From Hermatobates lingyangjiaoensis (Eukaryota > Arthropoda > Insecta > Hemiptera > Hermatobatidae): 64,000 nt of DNA. The stretch lies in contig JAPFBL010000002.1 in the NCBI GenBank assembly GCA_026182355.1, forward strand, positions 2,170,001 to 2,234,000. The letters run 5' to 3'. Made by a program: the position numbers and the translations under genes. Numbering within the stretch: the stretch's first letter is position 1; each line of letters begins with the position of its first letter. Below are positions 45,430 to 57,513 of this stretch, in pieces. The notes under the pieces are model-generated. The model was not told the origin of the DNA. It saw only the letters and a program-made list of their open reading frames with translations, and searched no databases.

Positions 45430-47470
45430 TACTATCATTCAAGCTTTATCAAAATCTCATCAAGTAAAGACTCAATTATGTTACCAAATAAATAGAAAAA
45501 TATCTTGTAATATGCAGCCTAGTTGAGGGAAATTTTGACAGTAAATTCAATAATTTATGCGAAATTTCTATGTATATAACACGTTGGTTTTAAGCAGTTC
45601 TAACTTAAGCAGTTCATCTGCTTGTCAGTTTGTTCTGATTTAACAGTAGAGTTCAGTCGTAAATTAGCTAAGTTAAGTTAAGTAAATCAGTTAAGTTAGT
45701 TAATAAAGTTGGTTAGTTTGTGTCTGTTTTGTGATCGAGTGGTCGAAGAAGTGGGTTCGACAAGTCCTGAGAGTCAAATAATCTAAAATGGTGAATCAGC
45801 AAGAATAGCAGTCTCCAAACTACTTCTCATTCACTCAAGTCATCAGTCTGTGTGGTCATCAGTGCTCTACCGGGAAAATAAAAATCAGTCAATAAAATCA
45901 CGGCTTGCCCTGGGGCTGGAGGAGCTCGCTCGGGTTACACTGGGCTCTGGGCGGGCTCAGCCACTGATGACGATGCCTTATCGTCATAAATGCCTTTATG
46001 GGCTTTGGTTCATGCCGTTTAGGAATTTTTTTGTTCACTTATTTATCAAGACATATTTGCTGAGTAACCAAATTTTGTGGAAAACTATATTTTTGTCTTT
46101 CCTTTTTATGTTTGTTTTTAGCAACTAGTAACTATTCAGTTAGGGAGTTACGTATGAAGTCAATTAAGTAAACTGTAATTGACAATATTTGTATTTGAAC
46201 AATATTTCAAAGTTTACACCGATTATTGTGATACTTTTTATGCTACAGTCCGACTAATACCAAACTAGTTTGGCAATTCATTGAACACACGAATATATTC
46301 CCTAACTGCACTATACCATATTACCAACTAAGACCAAAAAGACAGAATAATTCAGTGAGGACCTAATGATATAGCTAAGTAGAATCAATTTTCGATCACC
46401 AAAATAAATTCTACTCCGAGATCCCTTTGTTTCAGTAACGCTTTAAGATATTGGGATCAAATCACTTAATATATTGAGTTTCAAAGGACCAAGTTTTTGT
46501 CAACAACTACATGAAGGTACCTCTTTCTCGACAGTTCTTGTTAAAATGACCTAACAAAACTGTCATTAGATATTAAACAGTAAGTATACTCGTAAGTCGG
46601 TTAGAAATGTAATTAATGATAGTATTTCTCTTTTATGACGTTAAGTATGTATTCAACATCTACAACTTATTGAAGATAAGGAAAGTATTATGCTATTTCA
46701 TAAAAGCAGTGTTATTAGGAGATCCGATAAATATCAAAAATAAAGGAAAGATCAAATTTTCAAGAGAAATGAAGCGAATAATTGGGGAATAATTAACGAA
46801 AGTGGGAGATGCACAAAGAAGTTGAGAACGCTGTCTTCATACATAGGTGCATAGATTGTAGTAATCTTAAATAAATGATAATATAGTCCCGAGCTTCAGC
46901 TATTTCCGTTTTAATTTAATTTTTTTTAATAGTTTTTATTCGTTGTTCAGCTGGAAGTAATATGGTGTTCGTGGTAACGGCTTTCTATTCTGGTAGATAT
47001 TATTTTCAGATTAATAGTATTACTGGAGTATTTTATAAAAATTTGATAATTTTAATAATTAGGTTTCAGAAAAATAAGAATAGAAATATAATTACAATGT
47101 GTTAAATTATTCTCAATAATTGAGTTATAATTATCATATCATTAAAGCATACTTGTGTTGATTAAAATTAATCTTTAATTTAGATTAAATAATTAACTTA
47201 ATAAGTTAATTTAACCTTTTCTTGTTACTGAAAAAAATAATTTTCTATAAAATAATATTAAATTATACTTATAAACACAACTATAAAATTTCCCATATTG
47301 TAAATTATCTTTTAGTAACATGTTTTAGTGTATTGAAAATGAATGTAGTATTAAACTCAAAATATATCAAGGAAAGTATTACTTTTGTCAGATATTATAT
47401 CTGACAAATCATGTCATGAAGATAAAAAAAAAATAAATAAGATGAAATACATTGTGCACATTATTCATCA
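45430..47470. other. AT-rich DNA with a GC-rich patch at 45895-45980
   Basis: 45620-45760 contains TTAAGTT/TTAGTT repeats, and 45895-45980 is GC-rich (GGGGCTGGAGGAGCTCGCTC). This could be LTR or SINE debris, but I saw no paired termini. Confidence 0.3.
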
Positions 47471-47475
47471 ATATG

Positions 47476-47841
47476 TAGGTTAGGTTAGGTTGCAGTGGTA
47501 GTCCCACAAGGGAACACACATAGGCCGAGCATTGGCCTTTGTGATACTACACAATGAAGATTGATTCTACAGTGGGAGGCCTAAATTTTGCCTAACACAA
47601 GTGTATTTAGAGTAGGGATCTTGAACGAGTATGTGACATCGTACAGGTTCAGGACCGACGGTTTAATGTTCTTCTCCGAGGGATGACGTGTTCAGATTTA
47701 TTAACCTTCCGCATAAATAAATCGAGTGCCAGGTGGGGATCGAACCCCGGTCCTATCAGAGTCAGTAGGCGAGTAGTTCTGAACTACATATCCTATAGTA
47801 GTTCAGAGGCGAGCAGGTTAACCACTGAGCTAACCTGGCCA
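47476..47841 (-). mobile_element. tRNA-derived SINE with (CCTAA)-like tail
   Basis: On the minus strand the head (47839-47728) has an acceptor-like pair GCCAGGT/ACCTGGC, a perfect A-box (TAGCTCAGTGG, in 47832-47821) and a perfect B-box (GGTTCGATCC, 47746-47737). The boxes are about 75 bases apart because of an extra 30-40 bases that contain the hairpin CTGAACTAC/GTAGTTCAG. The body shares a domain with 13525-13850. The 3' end is AACCTAACCTAACCTA (47491-47476), like insect telomere repeats. A standard tRNA gene is unlikely because the D-stem is not paired and the length is 112. Confidence 0.75.
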
Positions 47842-49016
47842 CTGTTATAAGATGTAACTTAAAAAGAGAAATGAGTAAGGGTTATTATTTATGTATGTAT
47901 AGCAACTCACTTTACATGAAATGAAGTGTTTATTAGCACTGCCAGATTGAATATTTTTATTGATAAAATCATCAGAGAATGGTATGTTAATTAATATATT
48001 TAGTAATAAATAACAAAAGTAATAAATGGAAATTATATTTTATGTTGTAGGTTGTTGTTTTTCTTAAGAAACAGTGGGGTTGTAGCGAATGCTCGGAGAC
48101 AGCTTGTCGGATTCCGGCCCTCCGGAGGCGGAAAGCTCTGCCATTTTTATTGATTTATTTTAATTGCTTCAGAGACTGACATTAAATGAAGACTAATTTT
48201 ATTAAAGTTTATATGAATGAGCGTTTAAATAAAAGCAGATAATTGTTAATAACAGTTGATTACTTTTTATATACTTTGATTGATATATAAAGTGGAATAG
48301 AAATTTGGCGTTTAAAGGAAAGAATAATTACAAACTAAAGTTAAGAAGTGTTTTAATAGAATTGATGATTTGTAGCATGGAATTATGAAAACAAGGTAGT
48401 TATTACTCGATAGGTGGAATGTTGGGTGAATAATGCTCAGAATTTGTGCATGTCTTATCTCGCAGACACTGTCTCTACCAATCCAGTGGTTCAATTTAAA
48501 GCAATTCACAATAACTGCTCCTTTTGAATTTTTCATCGCTTGTTGTATTAAAAGTTTTTCTTCTTATAAACTCTATTACTGTTTATGGATGACAATGAAG
48601 ATAATGTGGAGGTCTTCATGTTAAAAGTGTTCAAGAGGAATTCGTAAACCCACCCACCCTCTTATGATAATGCCATACTTTTTTTTCAATTCCAAATTGT
48701 TTCATTGAAGTTTTCAAACTAAACCACTTTACTGAAATACTCTTTTCTTTCAATCTGATTGTTTTTCTTATAAGGTAATAATAAAATTAAATTAACTTAG
48801 TGCAATCTTTAATCACGATTTCTCACAGTACAATTTGTTTAATATATGCTATAAAAAATTAAATTTATTTAAATAATAAATTCTATAGTTTCACAGGATA
48901 AGTGATTAAGACATGTCAAAGACATACATTGCTCAAAACTGCATATTCTAGGGATAAGGTGGGAAGTTGTTTCTTTTAGAAGATATTTGCTAGACTAGAA
49001 TTAGCTTGATATTAAG

Positions 49017-49752
49017 TCAATCTGACCACCACCTACGAGCTCTATAGTGTAAGAATGACCTTACTGCTCATAAGAACTGGGTCGTCTCCCCCGAAGGAGA
49101 AGTACCCGTTGCCCCGGGCCAGGGCTCCCACAAGCTCAGAAATACGAGCATCTGGCTCGTAGCATCGACAAACTAAGACTCATCTACCCTAAGACTCTGG
49201 AGGCAGACAGGCTTGTGCTGATAGGGACTCTGGTTGAGAGTATCTGAATCGCGCCCAATCCGGTCGCAGACGAGTACCATTAACAGCCAAACAAGTACCA
49301 GTTTTCCAGTTCATTCAGCTGAGTTCATGGCCCGTTCCCACTGGTAGGGGTGTAGGGTCTAGCTCCCTCTTGGATGCTATGCAGGCATCCAACCAAGAAG
49401 TTACTGCTTCTCACTCAGCGACGCGAATGTCTACCCAACTTGGGTGGTAAGAACCACAGCCACTACGAGTCCAAACCTCTATCAGAGGGATGGAGAGAGT
49501 ACTCCTCCAAGGGCCCCCGCCACCCGCAGTACCAAATTGTTTTAAGAATTTCGGATCAAACTCCAGACCAACCTAGGTGCTACTGAACCTATTCAGCTAC
49601 AAGTAAAGGTCAGTTGCCTTGTAAGTCTTCTGTTCAGTTAGCCAGGACACACTGCTACAGCAAACCTGTTGCCCACTCCCACGACGTGGACGCCACCAGA
49701 TAGGAACATGCGAATCTGAGGGTCTAGCACTCCGTTTGGAGGGGAGCTTGAT
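49017..49752. repeat. GC-rich island, probable mobile-element segment
   Basis: About 735 bases near 50% GC between AT-rich flanks, with many CpGs. No open frame above 70 codons and no family recognised on either strand. Near 49085 there is a GTCTCCCCCGAAGGAGAAG hairpin. The sharp edges suggest an insertion (possibly a retrotransposon UTR). Confidence 0.4.
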
Positions 49753-50589
49753 TTTAAATAAAAGTAATATGTTTACTTTAATCTAGCTTACTTTCTGGAC
49801 AAAGTATTTAATCTAAAAAGTAAACAACAGCTTGATTTTACATCAGCCGTCGGGTGTTCCAGTTTATTTGATTTTTATGGTTTATAAATATCTCAACCAA
49901 AGTATTTTCAACTAAATTTGTCAGTAAAAATACTAACTTGTACGTACTGTGTTTTTATTCTTGAGGTATTTAGGTATTTGAAAATAAATTCTCACTATTT
50001 CTTTGAAATTACCTACAACTTTTACAGTACAATACTTCTAATTGCTGTTAACCATTTATCCTATATTTTACACACTTTAGAGCCAGAGTAAAGTGAACCC
50101 TTTTATTGAAGAGTTATAATAGAATAGCTGTGTTCAATTAATAGTACCCTTATGAATTCAGTTTGTAAGAATTTTAGAGTTTGATAGTGATTTTTAAATA
50201 TAATACAAAACCGTATGAACATGAATTTTGAATTCTTCAGCTTATGTTTCGTGAGTGCTCTCATTAAAAGCAAAATCAACACACTGATTGGAACCAGTTG
50301 AAATAGGAACATCATTGCTTTTTTTTTTGTTTATGTCTAGAGAATTTATTTTAAAAAGATACTGTAGACAAAAAAAAGTATACAATTTCCCTGATTGGAA
50401 TGCACAGGAGCTGTTTTGTGACTTTTTTATTTCGAGATATGTCTTTGTTAGTAGGATGTATGCCAGATTAATCACACATTGTATACGACAGTGAATCTCT
50501 GTAGGCTGGGTATCATATATTACATTTATTGGACTTTTTTGTCATCTCTGGGGTCAAGACAATGGCCCATAAATATTTGAGCAGAATGA

Positions 50590-50960
50590 ATGTCAGAGGA
50601 GTGGAATCGTAAATCGTGACGTATTGGGGTAGTAATTCAGGAGGATTGTCAAGGGTGACCCAGTGGTGTTATTCATGGGGCGGTCGGGAAGATCGTTACG
50701 GGATACCTGAAGGAGGTGAAGAGAAGACGAAAGCCCCTTCCCGACTTGTGTCCGAGGTCGCGTGCTGCGGACAAAAGACTTTGTGTGGAGGGGGTAAGAC
50801 GGCAGATGGTCCTTTATCGGGAACACCTGGCGCTTCCTGCCTCTCCTCACAATCTCCAAATCTACAGCAACAATCTGTCCCGGCAAAAAACCTCTCACTC
50901 TCGCTTTCTCAGCCTGCTTAATATTTCCAGCCTAATCCTCGGACGACAAGCCTAAACATT
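50590..50960. repeat. GC-rich island, second unclassified type
   Basis: About 370 bases, CpG-rich, with overlapping 101-codon open frames on both strands. This is typical of GC-rich DNA and carries no protein signature I know. Its flanks are AT-rich. Likely a transposon piece. Confidence 0.35.
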
Positions 50961-53477
50961 CATCTTGCTTCCCAAGGTCTGAAAGAAAAGTTTCTAAGCC
51001 TCATTTGGTCAATCAGAGAAGTAGCTGACTTTCTCTCAATGCGAGATTTTGCAAAATTGAAGTTTATTTAAAAAAAAATAAAGAAAGAACGGTAGGAATT
51101 TACAATGAGAGTAGGTCTTAGTGTTTCTAATAATGATTTCAAATTTTTCGTTTCAGGGACTACAGGGAGGAAACTTTTGACCCTTGCAATAAATACCTTA
51201 CTTTTAGTTTTTCTAGAATTGACTTTTACCAGGGTAAGATTATTAAATGGATATAATAATTAAATTGTATTTGTTTCAATTGGGTGATAAATATGTAATG
51301 AAAGTTACGACTTCTATAACAAAGCCATGTAATAACTCTAAAAGCAGTCAAACCTTTTTTTTATATTGAAAAATTCATGTATTAAGACTATATTTCTTTG
51401 ATTGCATCTATTTCCAACTAAACTCAGTCGATTCAGTTTCTAAAATGATTTATGTTATCAATAATATACGCTTTATTGAGCTTCAGAGTACACAATTTGC
51501 ACAAAATCAAGAAATTATCATGAAAAAAATACAAAAGTATTTATTACAACTAAAAAAGACAAATGCTAATTCTTGAAATATCTTGTACCATTATCAATCA
51601 GTTAGTGCATAAGACTAAAAAAAATATTTTATTCCATTTTTTAGGATTGATATACAACATTTAAAATTTAATTTTTAATATTTTTTATTATAAAGTTTAT
51701 TCTGTTATAATTTTACAAACAAATGAAAATGCGATTGGATCCAACTAAAGTTGCATAAGAAATTAATATGAATCAGACATTATAATCAGATACAGTGTTA
51801 TCAAACCACTAACACTAAGCATTTTAAAGTTAACTTTAAACGATTTATCATGTGAAGTATTCCTTCCTATTCTTATTATTATGACATTTTACAAGGATTT
51901 AAAGTAAATTGAAATCTCCCAAATCATTGACAAGTTGCAAAGGTCCTCTGTGTCCCTAATATGTCAATAAAACGCTGTCTGCCATTTTATAGCAGACACT
52001 GTGCCCTTCCAAACCAATTATGACACCAGACTACCCAGTCATAATTCCTAATGCCCATATTACATTAGGATTGAAGGTAGCAAAACAAATTATAAATAAT
52101 GTATACATTGGTAAGTATCCATGTATGTATAAAAAGAGCTGAAAAGATGGTGGGGCTATGAGAGGTTACACACGCACACGTATGTTTACAAATGTGTCAT
52201 ATATCAAAGAAAGCACTTATTAGACCAAACAGTCAGTCTACATGATTGTTTTAAAAATTTCTGCAATTTCAGTAATTCTCTAAACTTTCTCTAACTTCTT
52301 TTACTTTATTGGCATATTTATAATTTGCAAATGTAATTTACAAATAAATGATAAGTTGATATAGTCTGTCAAACAGAATAACATAATTTTTTAATACAAT
52401 TTCATTTTCTTTCAATATCACTTTTAGTAATTGAGTAAAATTAATGAAGTTGTTATCTTGTGATTATTTATTATTTAATTTGTTTATTGCTAGAGAATAC
52501 TAACATTGATATAACAGTACATATATTATTTACAAAGAGTTGAAGCAGGTAGGAATTAATGTAGCTATTATATTAATATTATAATGTTATTAATATTAAT
52601 ATATTAATATTATTAATAATATATTAATATTATTATATTAATATATTGATTTAATTGTTTTCTTTTTAATATTTATGTAATTTTTCATCATGAAATGACA
52701 TCTTCAGTAGAAAGACATGTTCAATATATTGTTATCACTACTGATAAATAATGTTTTGCTAAAGATTGTTTACTATTTTTAGATTTAAACAACTTTATAA
52801 ACAATAAATGGAATGGAGTCTTCTCTAATGGAAAGAGGTTCATAATGAAAGTGGAATTTGAGATATTTAATAACCACGATTAGAAGTGCTGCAAAGGATG
52901 TTTAAGTCATGAGATGTATTCTAAAAAAGGAAGGCCTTCTTCAGGATGATTCTACTTTGACGTGACTTGACTGCCCTGACAATTCGTACTGTAATATATT
53001 CTCCAGGTAAGGACCGAGAGCGCTGTCCTCTACCATCGCTTATAGAGTGGAATCCTGATTAATTTTTCAAACTTCGGAGTAGATAGGTTAACTTTTAGAA
53101 GTAAAACTTAATAAACAGACATTTAAAAAGTCTTTTCCGATTTTTTTTAAAAATCTTTTGCAGCCTATATATACCAGTAACTTGAGGCTATCGAGTGGTA
53201 AATATTTTTACAATTAGATTCAGCAAATTTTTTATTCTTCCTCACAATATTTTGCAAATAAATTACAATAAAACGAAAGTTGATTGTAAAACCTGTATGC
53301 ATTAGTGAACAGTAATACTTGAATGCAGTTTCAGCAACAGTAAAAATGCCAGTCAGGAAACTAAAGCTTTTTCTTCTTGAACACAAAGAAAATCATCATG
53401 CGGAAATAAGATGATTTACAAATTAAAATAAAAGATTTAATTCAACTTTTTAGTTTTAAAAAATTAAAATTGCAGTA
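50961..53477. other. AT-rich intergenic DNA
   Basis: No gene or element end seen. 52556-52650 is a low-complexity tract of alternating ATATTAAT/TTATTAAT words. Confidence 0.5.
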
Positions 53478-54851
53478 TCTTTATAAATAAAATAATGATT
53501 TTGTCTGTACATTGCTCAGAACTGACTCATTTCAAGTTTTCTTTACGTTTCATACATTGGAGAAACCGAATCCACCCTTAGAAAAATTTCTGTCGGTTTG
53601 TCGGTTTGTCCGCAAAACTTTGTCACAGGTAAACTCAGCTACCATAAGACATATAAAGCTGAAACTTTTACAGTAGATTTGTGTAGGTCTAACTTAAAAT
53701 ATAGGCTATGAATTGATTGGAAATTCAACGTAGAAGTGAAGTTATGGACGTTTAACGGAAAAATGTTTGTCACAAGTAAACTCAGCCACCATAAGACATA
53801 GCAAGCTGAAACATTGACACTGGATTTGTGTGGGCCTAACTTAAAATATGGGCTCTAACTAGATTATTAATTCAATACAGAAGCGAAGTTATGGGGCTTT
53901 TAGCTGTATTTTCCTAACTTCACAGACAAGTTTGTTTTGAAAATACACAGGTGTGGCAAGTAGGTATTGTTAGTTGATTTTAATTTCAATTGAGCATATG
54001 AATATATTGCGTATTTGACATCATTGAAATGGTGTTTCACAGAGTTAAGGATGTACTATCTATTGAGAATAAATGTTTTGTAAACGAGCAATTCTCAGCC
54101 CTTAATATGAACAGGCATGAGAAATCAACAAACAAGTTCTTACGCTATATGAAACCGAGGAAAGAACTTACAAGTCAGTAAAGAAATTGGATTAGTGATG
54201 AAGAAGCAGTTCATTATCTAATTGAATTTATTGACTCTGAATTTATTTCTCCTGGACTGCCTGCTCATGAGTAAAAACTTAAAGTAGGAGAACCAATCAT
54301 GCTGCAATTTAGTAGCAGTAACAAATTTCATGTTACGAAACATGAGTGCCCCAAAACTGTGCAACGGGACACGACTCTGAGTTCGTCTCTACACAGGTAT
54401 GCCATAGAGGTGGACATAATGACTGGATGTGGTATTGGGGAGTCTGTGTGTATACCACACATACCATTGATTCCGAGCCACTGTCTGTTTACGTTGAAAT
54501 GATTGCAAAGTCCGGTCAGTCTATTTCGCAATGACGTTAACTAAGTCGCAAAGGGAGACTTTATCTAACGCAGGAATTCAAGTTAGCAAAACCAAGTTTT
54601 TCTCACGTGGTCAACTGTAGTTTACTTGCTCAATAGTCAGAGGTTTCAACTGATTATTCTTCCATGAACCTGAAGGACAGACAGCTAATGTAGTGTATAC
54701 AGAGGCATTTGTTTAACACTGTACTAATAATGGTGTTTTCTACTATTCTACAATTTCTTATTATAGTATTAGTATAATACTATAATTGATATTTTGGAAT
54801 ACCAAGTATAATAGAATTTTTGATTCCGTCAAAGACGGGTACATTTGCTAG
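53478..54851 (+). mobile_element. Helitron with decayed helicase remnant
   Basis: 1374 bp inserted between A and T. The 5' end is TCTTTATAAATAAAATAATG. The 3' end is the hairpin CCGTC-AAA-GACGG (around 54828-54840), then GTACATTTG and CTAG (54848-54851). The 5' region holds a two-copy tandem repeat of about 145 bp (53622-53906). 54115-54715 encodes, with frameshifts and stops, the end of the RepHel helicase: LKVGEPIML, PKLCNGTRL, MTGCGIGESVCIPHIPLIPS, and EGQTANVVYTEA near the C-terminus. The Rep nuclease and most of the helicase are deleted, so it is not autonomous. Confidence 0.88.
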
Positions 54852-54939
54852 TTAAAATATATATATCAAATAAGCTATAGATAAACAAAACAATCTACGA
54901 TGTTGATGGTGTCTTTTTACTTTATTACAAGTAAAAATA

Positions 54940-55220
54940 TAGGGATCGTGAAAAAATTCGACCTTGAGATTTTGACGGAATTACATGTTTTGAGGTCCCA
55001 GAATTCGTTTTATGAAGTTTTTTCGATTATGTCTCTATGAGTGTCAGTGGATATGTATCCAAAGTTTGTGGTCACGCTGCAGCCCAGGATCTTTGATGGA
55101 TCAAATTGATATTTTACACAACAATGAACCTCATAGTGCAATCCTATTGTTTGGGAGCAATTATGCATATGGAAAAGTCACATTATTTTCCAAAATCTTG
55201 TTTTTACACTACATTTTTTT
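54940..55220. repeat. Interspersed repeat between the two Helitrons
   Basis: Homologous to the hAT-interrupted repeat at 25080-25740 (shared GATCAAATTGATATT and CAAAGTTT-TGG-CAC words), uninterrupted here. The 83-codon open frame through it has no recognised domain. Confidence 0.5.
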
Positions 55221-55250
55221 CTCTCCTAAACTACTTTCACCAAAGAGAAA

Positions 55251-56131
55251 TTTATATAAATAAAATAATGATTTTGTAAAAATTTCTTTACGTTTCATAT
55301 ATTGGACAAACCGAATCCACCCTTAGAAACATTTCTGTCGGTTTGTCCGCAAAATTTTGTCACAAGTAAACTCAGCCACCATAACACATATCAAGCTCAA
55401 TCTTTTACAGTAAATTTGTGTATGTCTAACTTAAAATATAGGCTCTGAATTGATTGGAAATTCAACGTAGAAATGATGTTATGGACGTTTAAAGCAAAAA
55501 CGTTTGTCACAAGTAAACTCAGCCACCATAATACATAGCGAGCTGAAACTTAGACACTAGATTTGTGTATGCCTAACTTAAAATATAGGCTCTAAATAGA
55601 TTGATAATTCAGTACAGAATCGAAAATATGGGGCTTTAAGCTGTATTTTACTCACTTCGCAGACAAGTTTATTTTGCAAATACACAGGTGTGGCAAGTAG
55701 GTATTGTTGTTGATTTTAATTTCATTTGAGCATATGAATATATTGCGTATTTCAAATCATTGAAAAGGTGTTTCCCAGAGTTCAAGATGTACTATCTATT
55801 CAGAATAAATGGCTCTGTGAACGAGCAATTCTCGGCATTTAATATGAACAGGCAGGAAACATGATAATATAGGAAACTTGAGTGCCTCGGGAAATATGAA
55901 AAGGGACAGGACCATTTTCTCAAATGGTCAACTCTAGTTTGCTTGCTCAAGAGTTAGAGGTTCCAACTCTTTGTTCTTCCAGACAGACACCTAATGTGGT
56001 GTATACAGAAGCATTTGTTTAACACTACACTAATAATGGTATTTTTTACTATTCTATAATTTCTAATGATATTTTGGAATACCAAGTAGAATCAAATTTT
56101 TGATTCCGTCAAAGACGGGTAGGTTTGCTAG
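55251..56131 (+). mobile_element. Non-autonomous Helitron, related to its neighbour
   Basis: 881 bp, direct orientation, 399 bp from the first Helitron. It has the same 5' region (TATAAATAAAATAATGATTT, though TC has become TT), the same two-copy tandem repeat, and the same 3' hairpin and CTAG (56128-56131) followed by T. The helicase segment is missing through internal deletion. Confidence 0.82.
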
Positions 56132-56932
56132 TAAATCTATAAAACCAGAATGTTGATCCTGGACTAATGGTTTAATTGCTACACTTGTATTTATTTATGG
56201 TATATTGTTTACATTGACAAGAAATTTTTTGTCAATCTACTGAAATAAAATTGATTTTTAGAGGTTAAATGAAAAATTTTGAAATAATTTAAGAACTTTA
56301 TATCAGTTGTATAAAAATAAAATTCTTACATATAAAAAATCAAAGCCAATGTGACATATAATTTCTGATCCTTTCCATTTGATTTGTCTCACAAAATACT
56401 CTATAAGGTTTATAAGGTGTAACCCTTGAACAAAACTTAATATCGATGTAAATTTTTTTGTGTTTATTAATCATATTAACTCTGTTTAATATTGAAGTGT
56501 GAGTAATGGACTCTTCCCTATTCCTGTTATGTTATTGATAAATATCCAGTTTTGTTACTATTCTAGTCTGATAGTTCATATTTATTATTTTCAAAAATTT
56601 CAAACTTTCTGCTATAAACGTTTTCAATTGTACTGGAAAGCCGGCTTTGAATTTGATTTGAGTACGAAAAACTGGCTAATGACAAATATATTTTTTCTCA
56701 ATATATATTTACAGAAACCTTATGACAGAGTACAGCACGCAGTAAAAAGATAACACTGGTTAATAGTAAATTGGATTTCTATGATTTTTGATAAAGGGAA
56801 AAAAGTGCTAGTGATTTTTTAAAAAAACATTAGCATCTCAATATAATAATTTCATAAAAGACCAAACATGTAAAACATCATTCTAAATTGAAAACATTCT
56901 TTAGAATGTTCCATTCGTTATTGGAACAAAAG

Positions 56933-57229
56933 TCATGTTCTCCTGTAAAAGATTCGTAATACGAAATCTACATTGTGGATTTTCAAAAATATTATTACTG
57001 CTGTAGTATTACAAATAATATTATATGCATCAGTGTTGTGATGTAAAAAAAAGCATATATATTGATAAGTGGATCAATCACTATCTGTACTACTACCTCC
57101 AGGAATGAAAGACTAATAAACGTCTCCCATTTAGTTATTTATATTATCCTAAATGAAACACTCTATTTATACTCAGGAAGTATATTATGTTTACTTATAG
57201 TAAAGTTGAGTGTAGGCCACTCCAGATTT
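56933..57229 (+). repeat. Interspersed repeat, left copy of an inverted pair
   Basis: About 300 bp. It aligns with the reverse complement of 60047-60357: GCATCAGTGTTGTGATGTAA, ATATTGATAAGTG-ATCAA, GAAAGACTAATAAAC, then AAGTATATTATGTTTACTTA near the end. 57339-57513 is a partial third copy, sharing the distal end. Confidence 0.7.
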
Positions 57230-57513
57230 TTTGTTTACCATCAAATCATTTCATTTAGTCCTTGTTGAGTTTAAAAAGTAAAAATATACTTCGGCTTGAT
57301 TGTATTTGTTTGTCACTTTGCATATTGAAGTGTTAGCATAACACACCAATCTTTTAATCTACCAACAAGTACCTTTTGGTTTGATTGCAATTAACCACCT
57401 CTCTAATTTAGAGGTTTATATTATACCTAAATGGGACTTTATATATTATAGACCAAAGAAGTTTGATATTAAGTTTACTTATAGTAAAGTTCAGTGTAGG
57501 CCACTCCAGATTT

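Noticed and set aside
47477..47491. Interstitial telomere repeat
   Set aside because: Only three units, located exactly at the SINE 3' end, so better explained as the element's tail.
47728..47839. Functional tRNA gene
   Set aside because: A and B boxes are good, but the D-stem is unpaired, the head is 112 bases and a SINE body follows.
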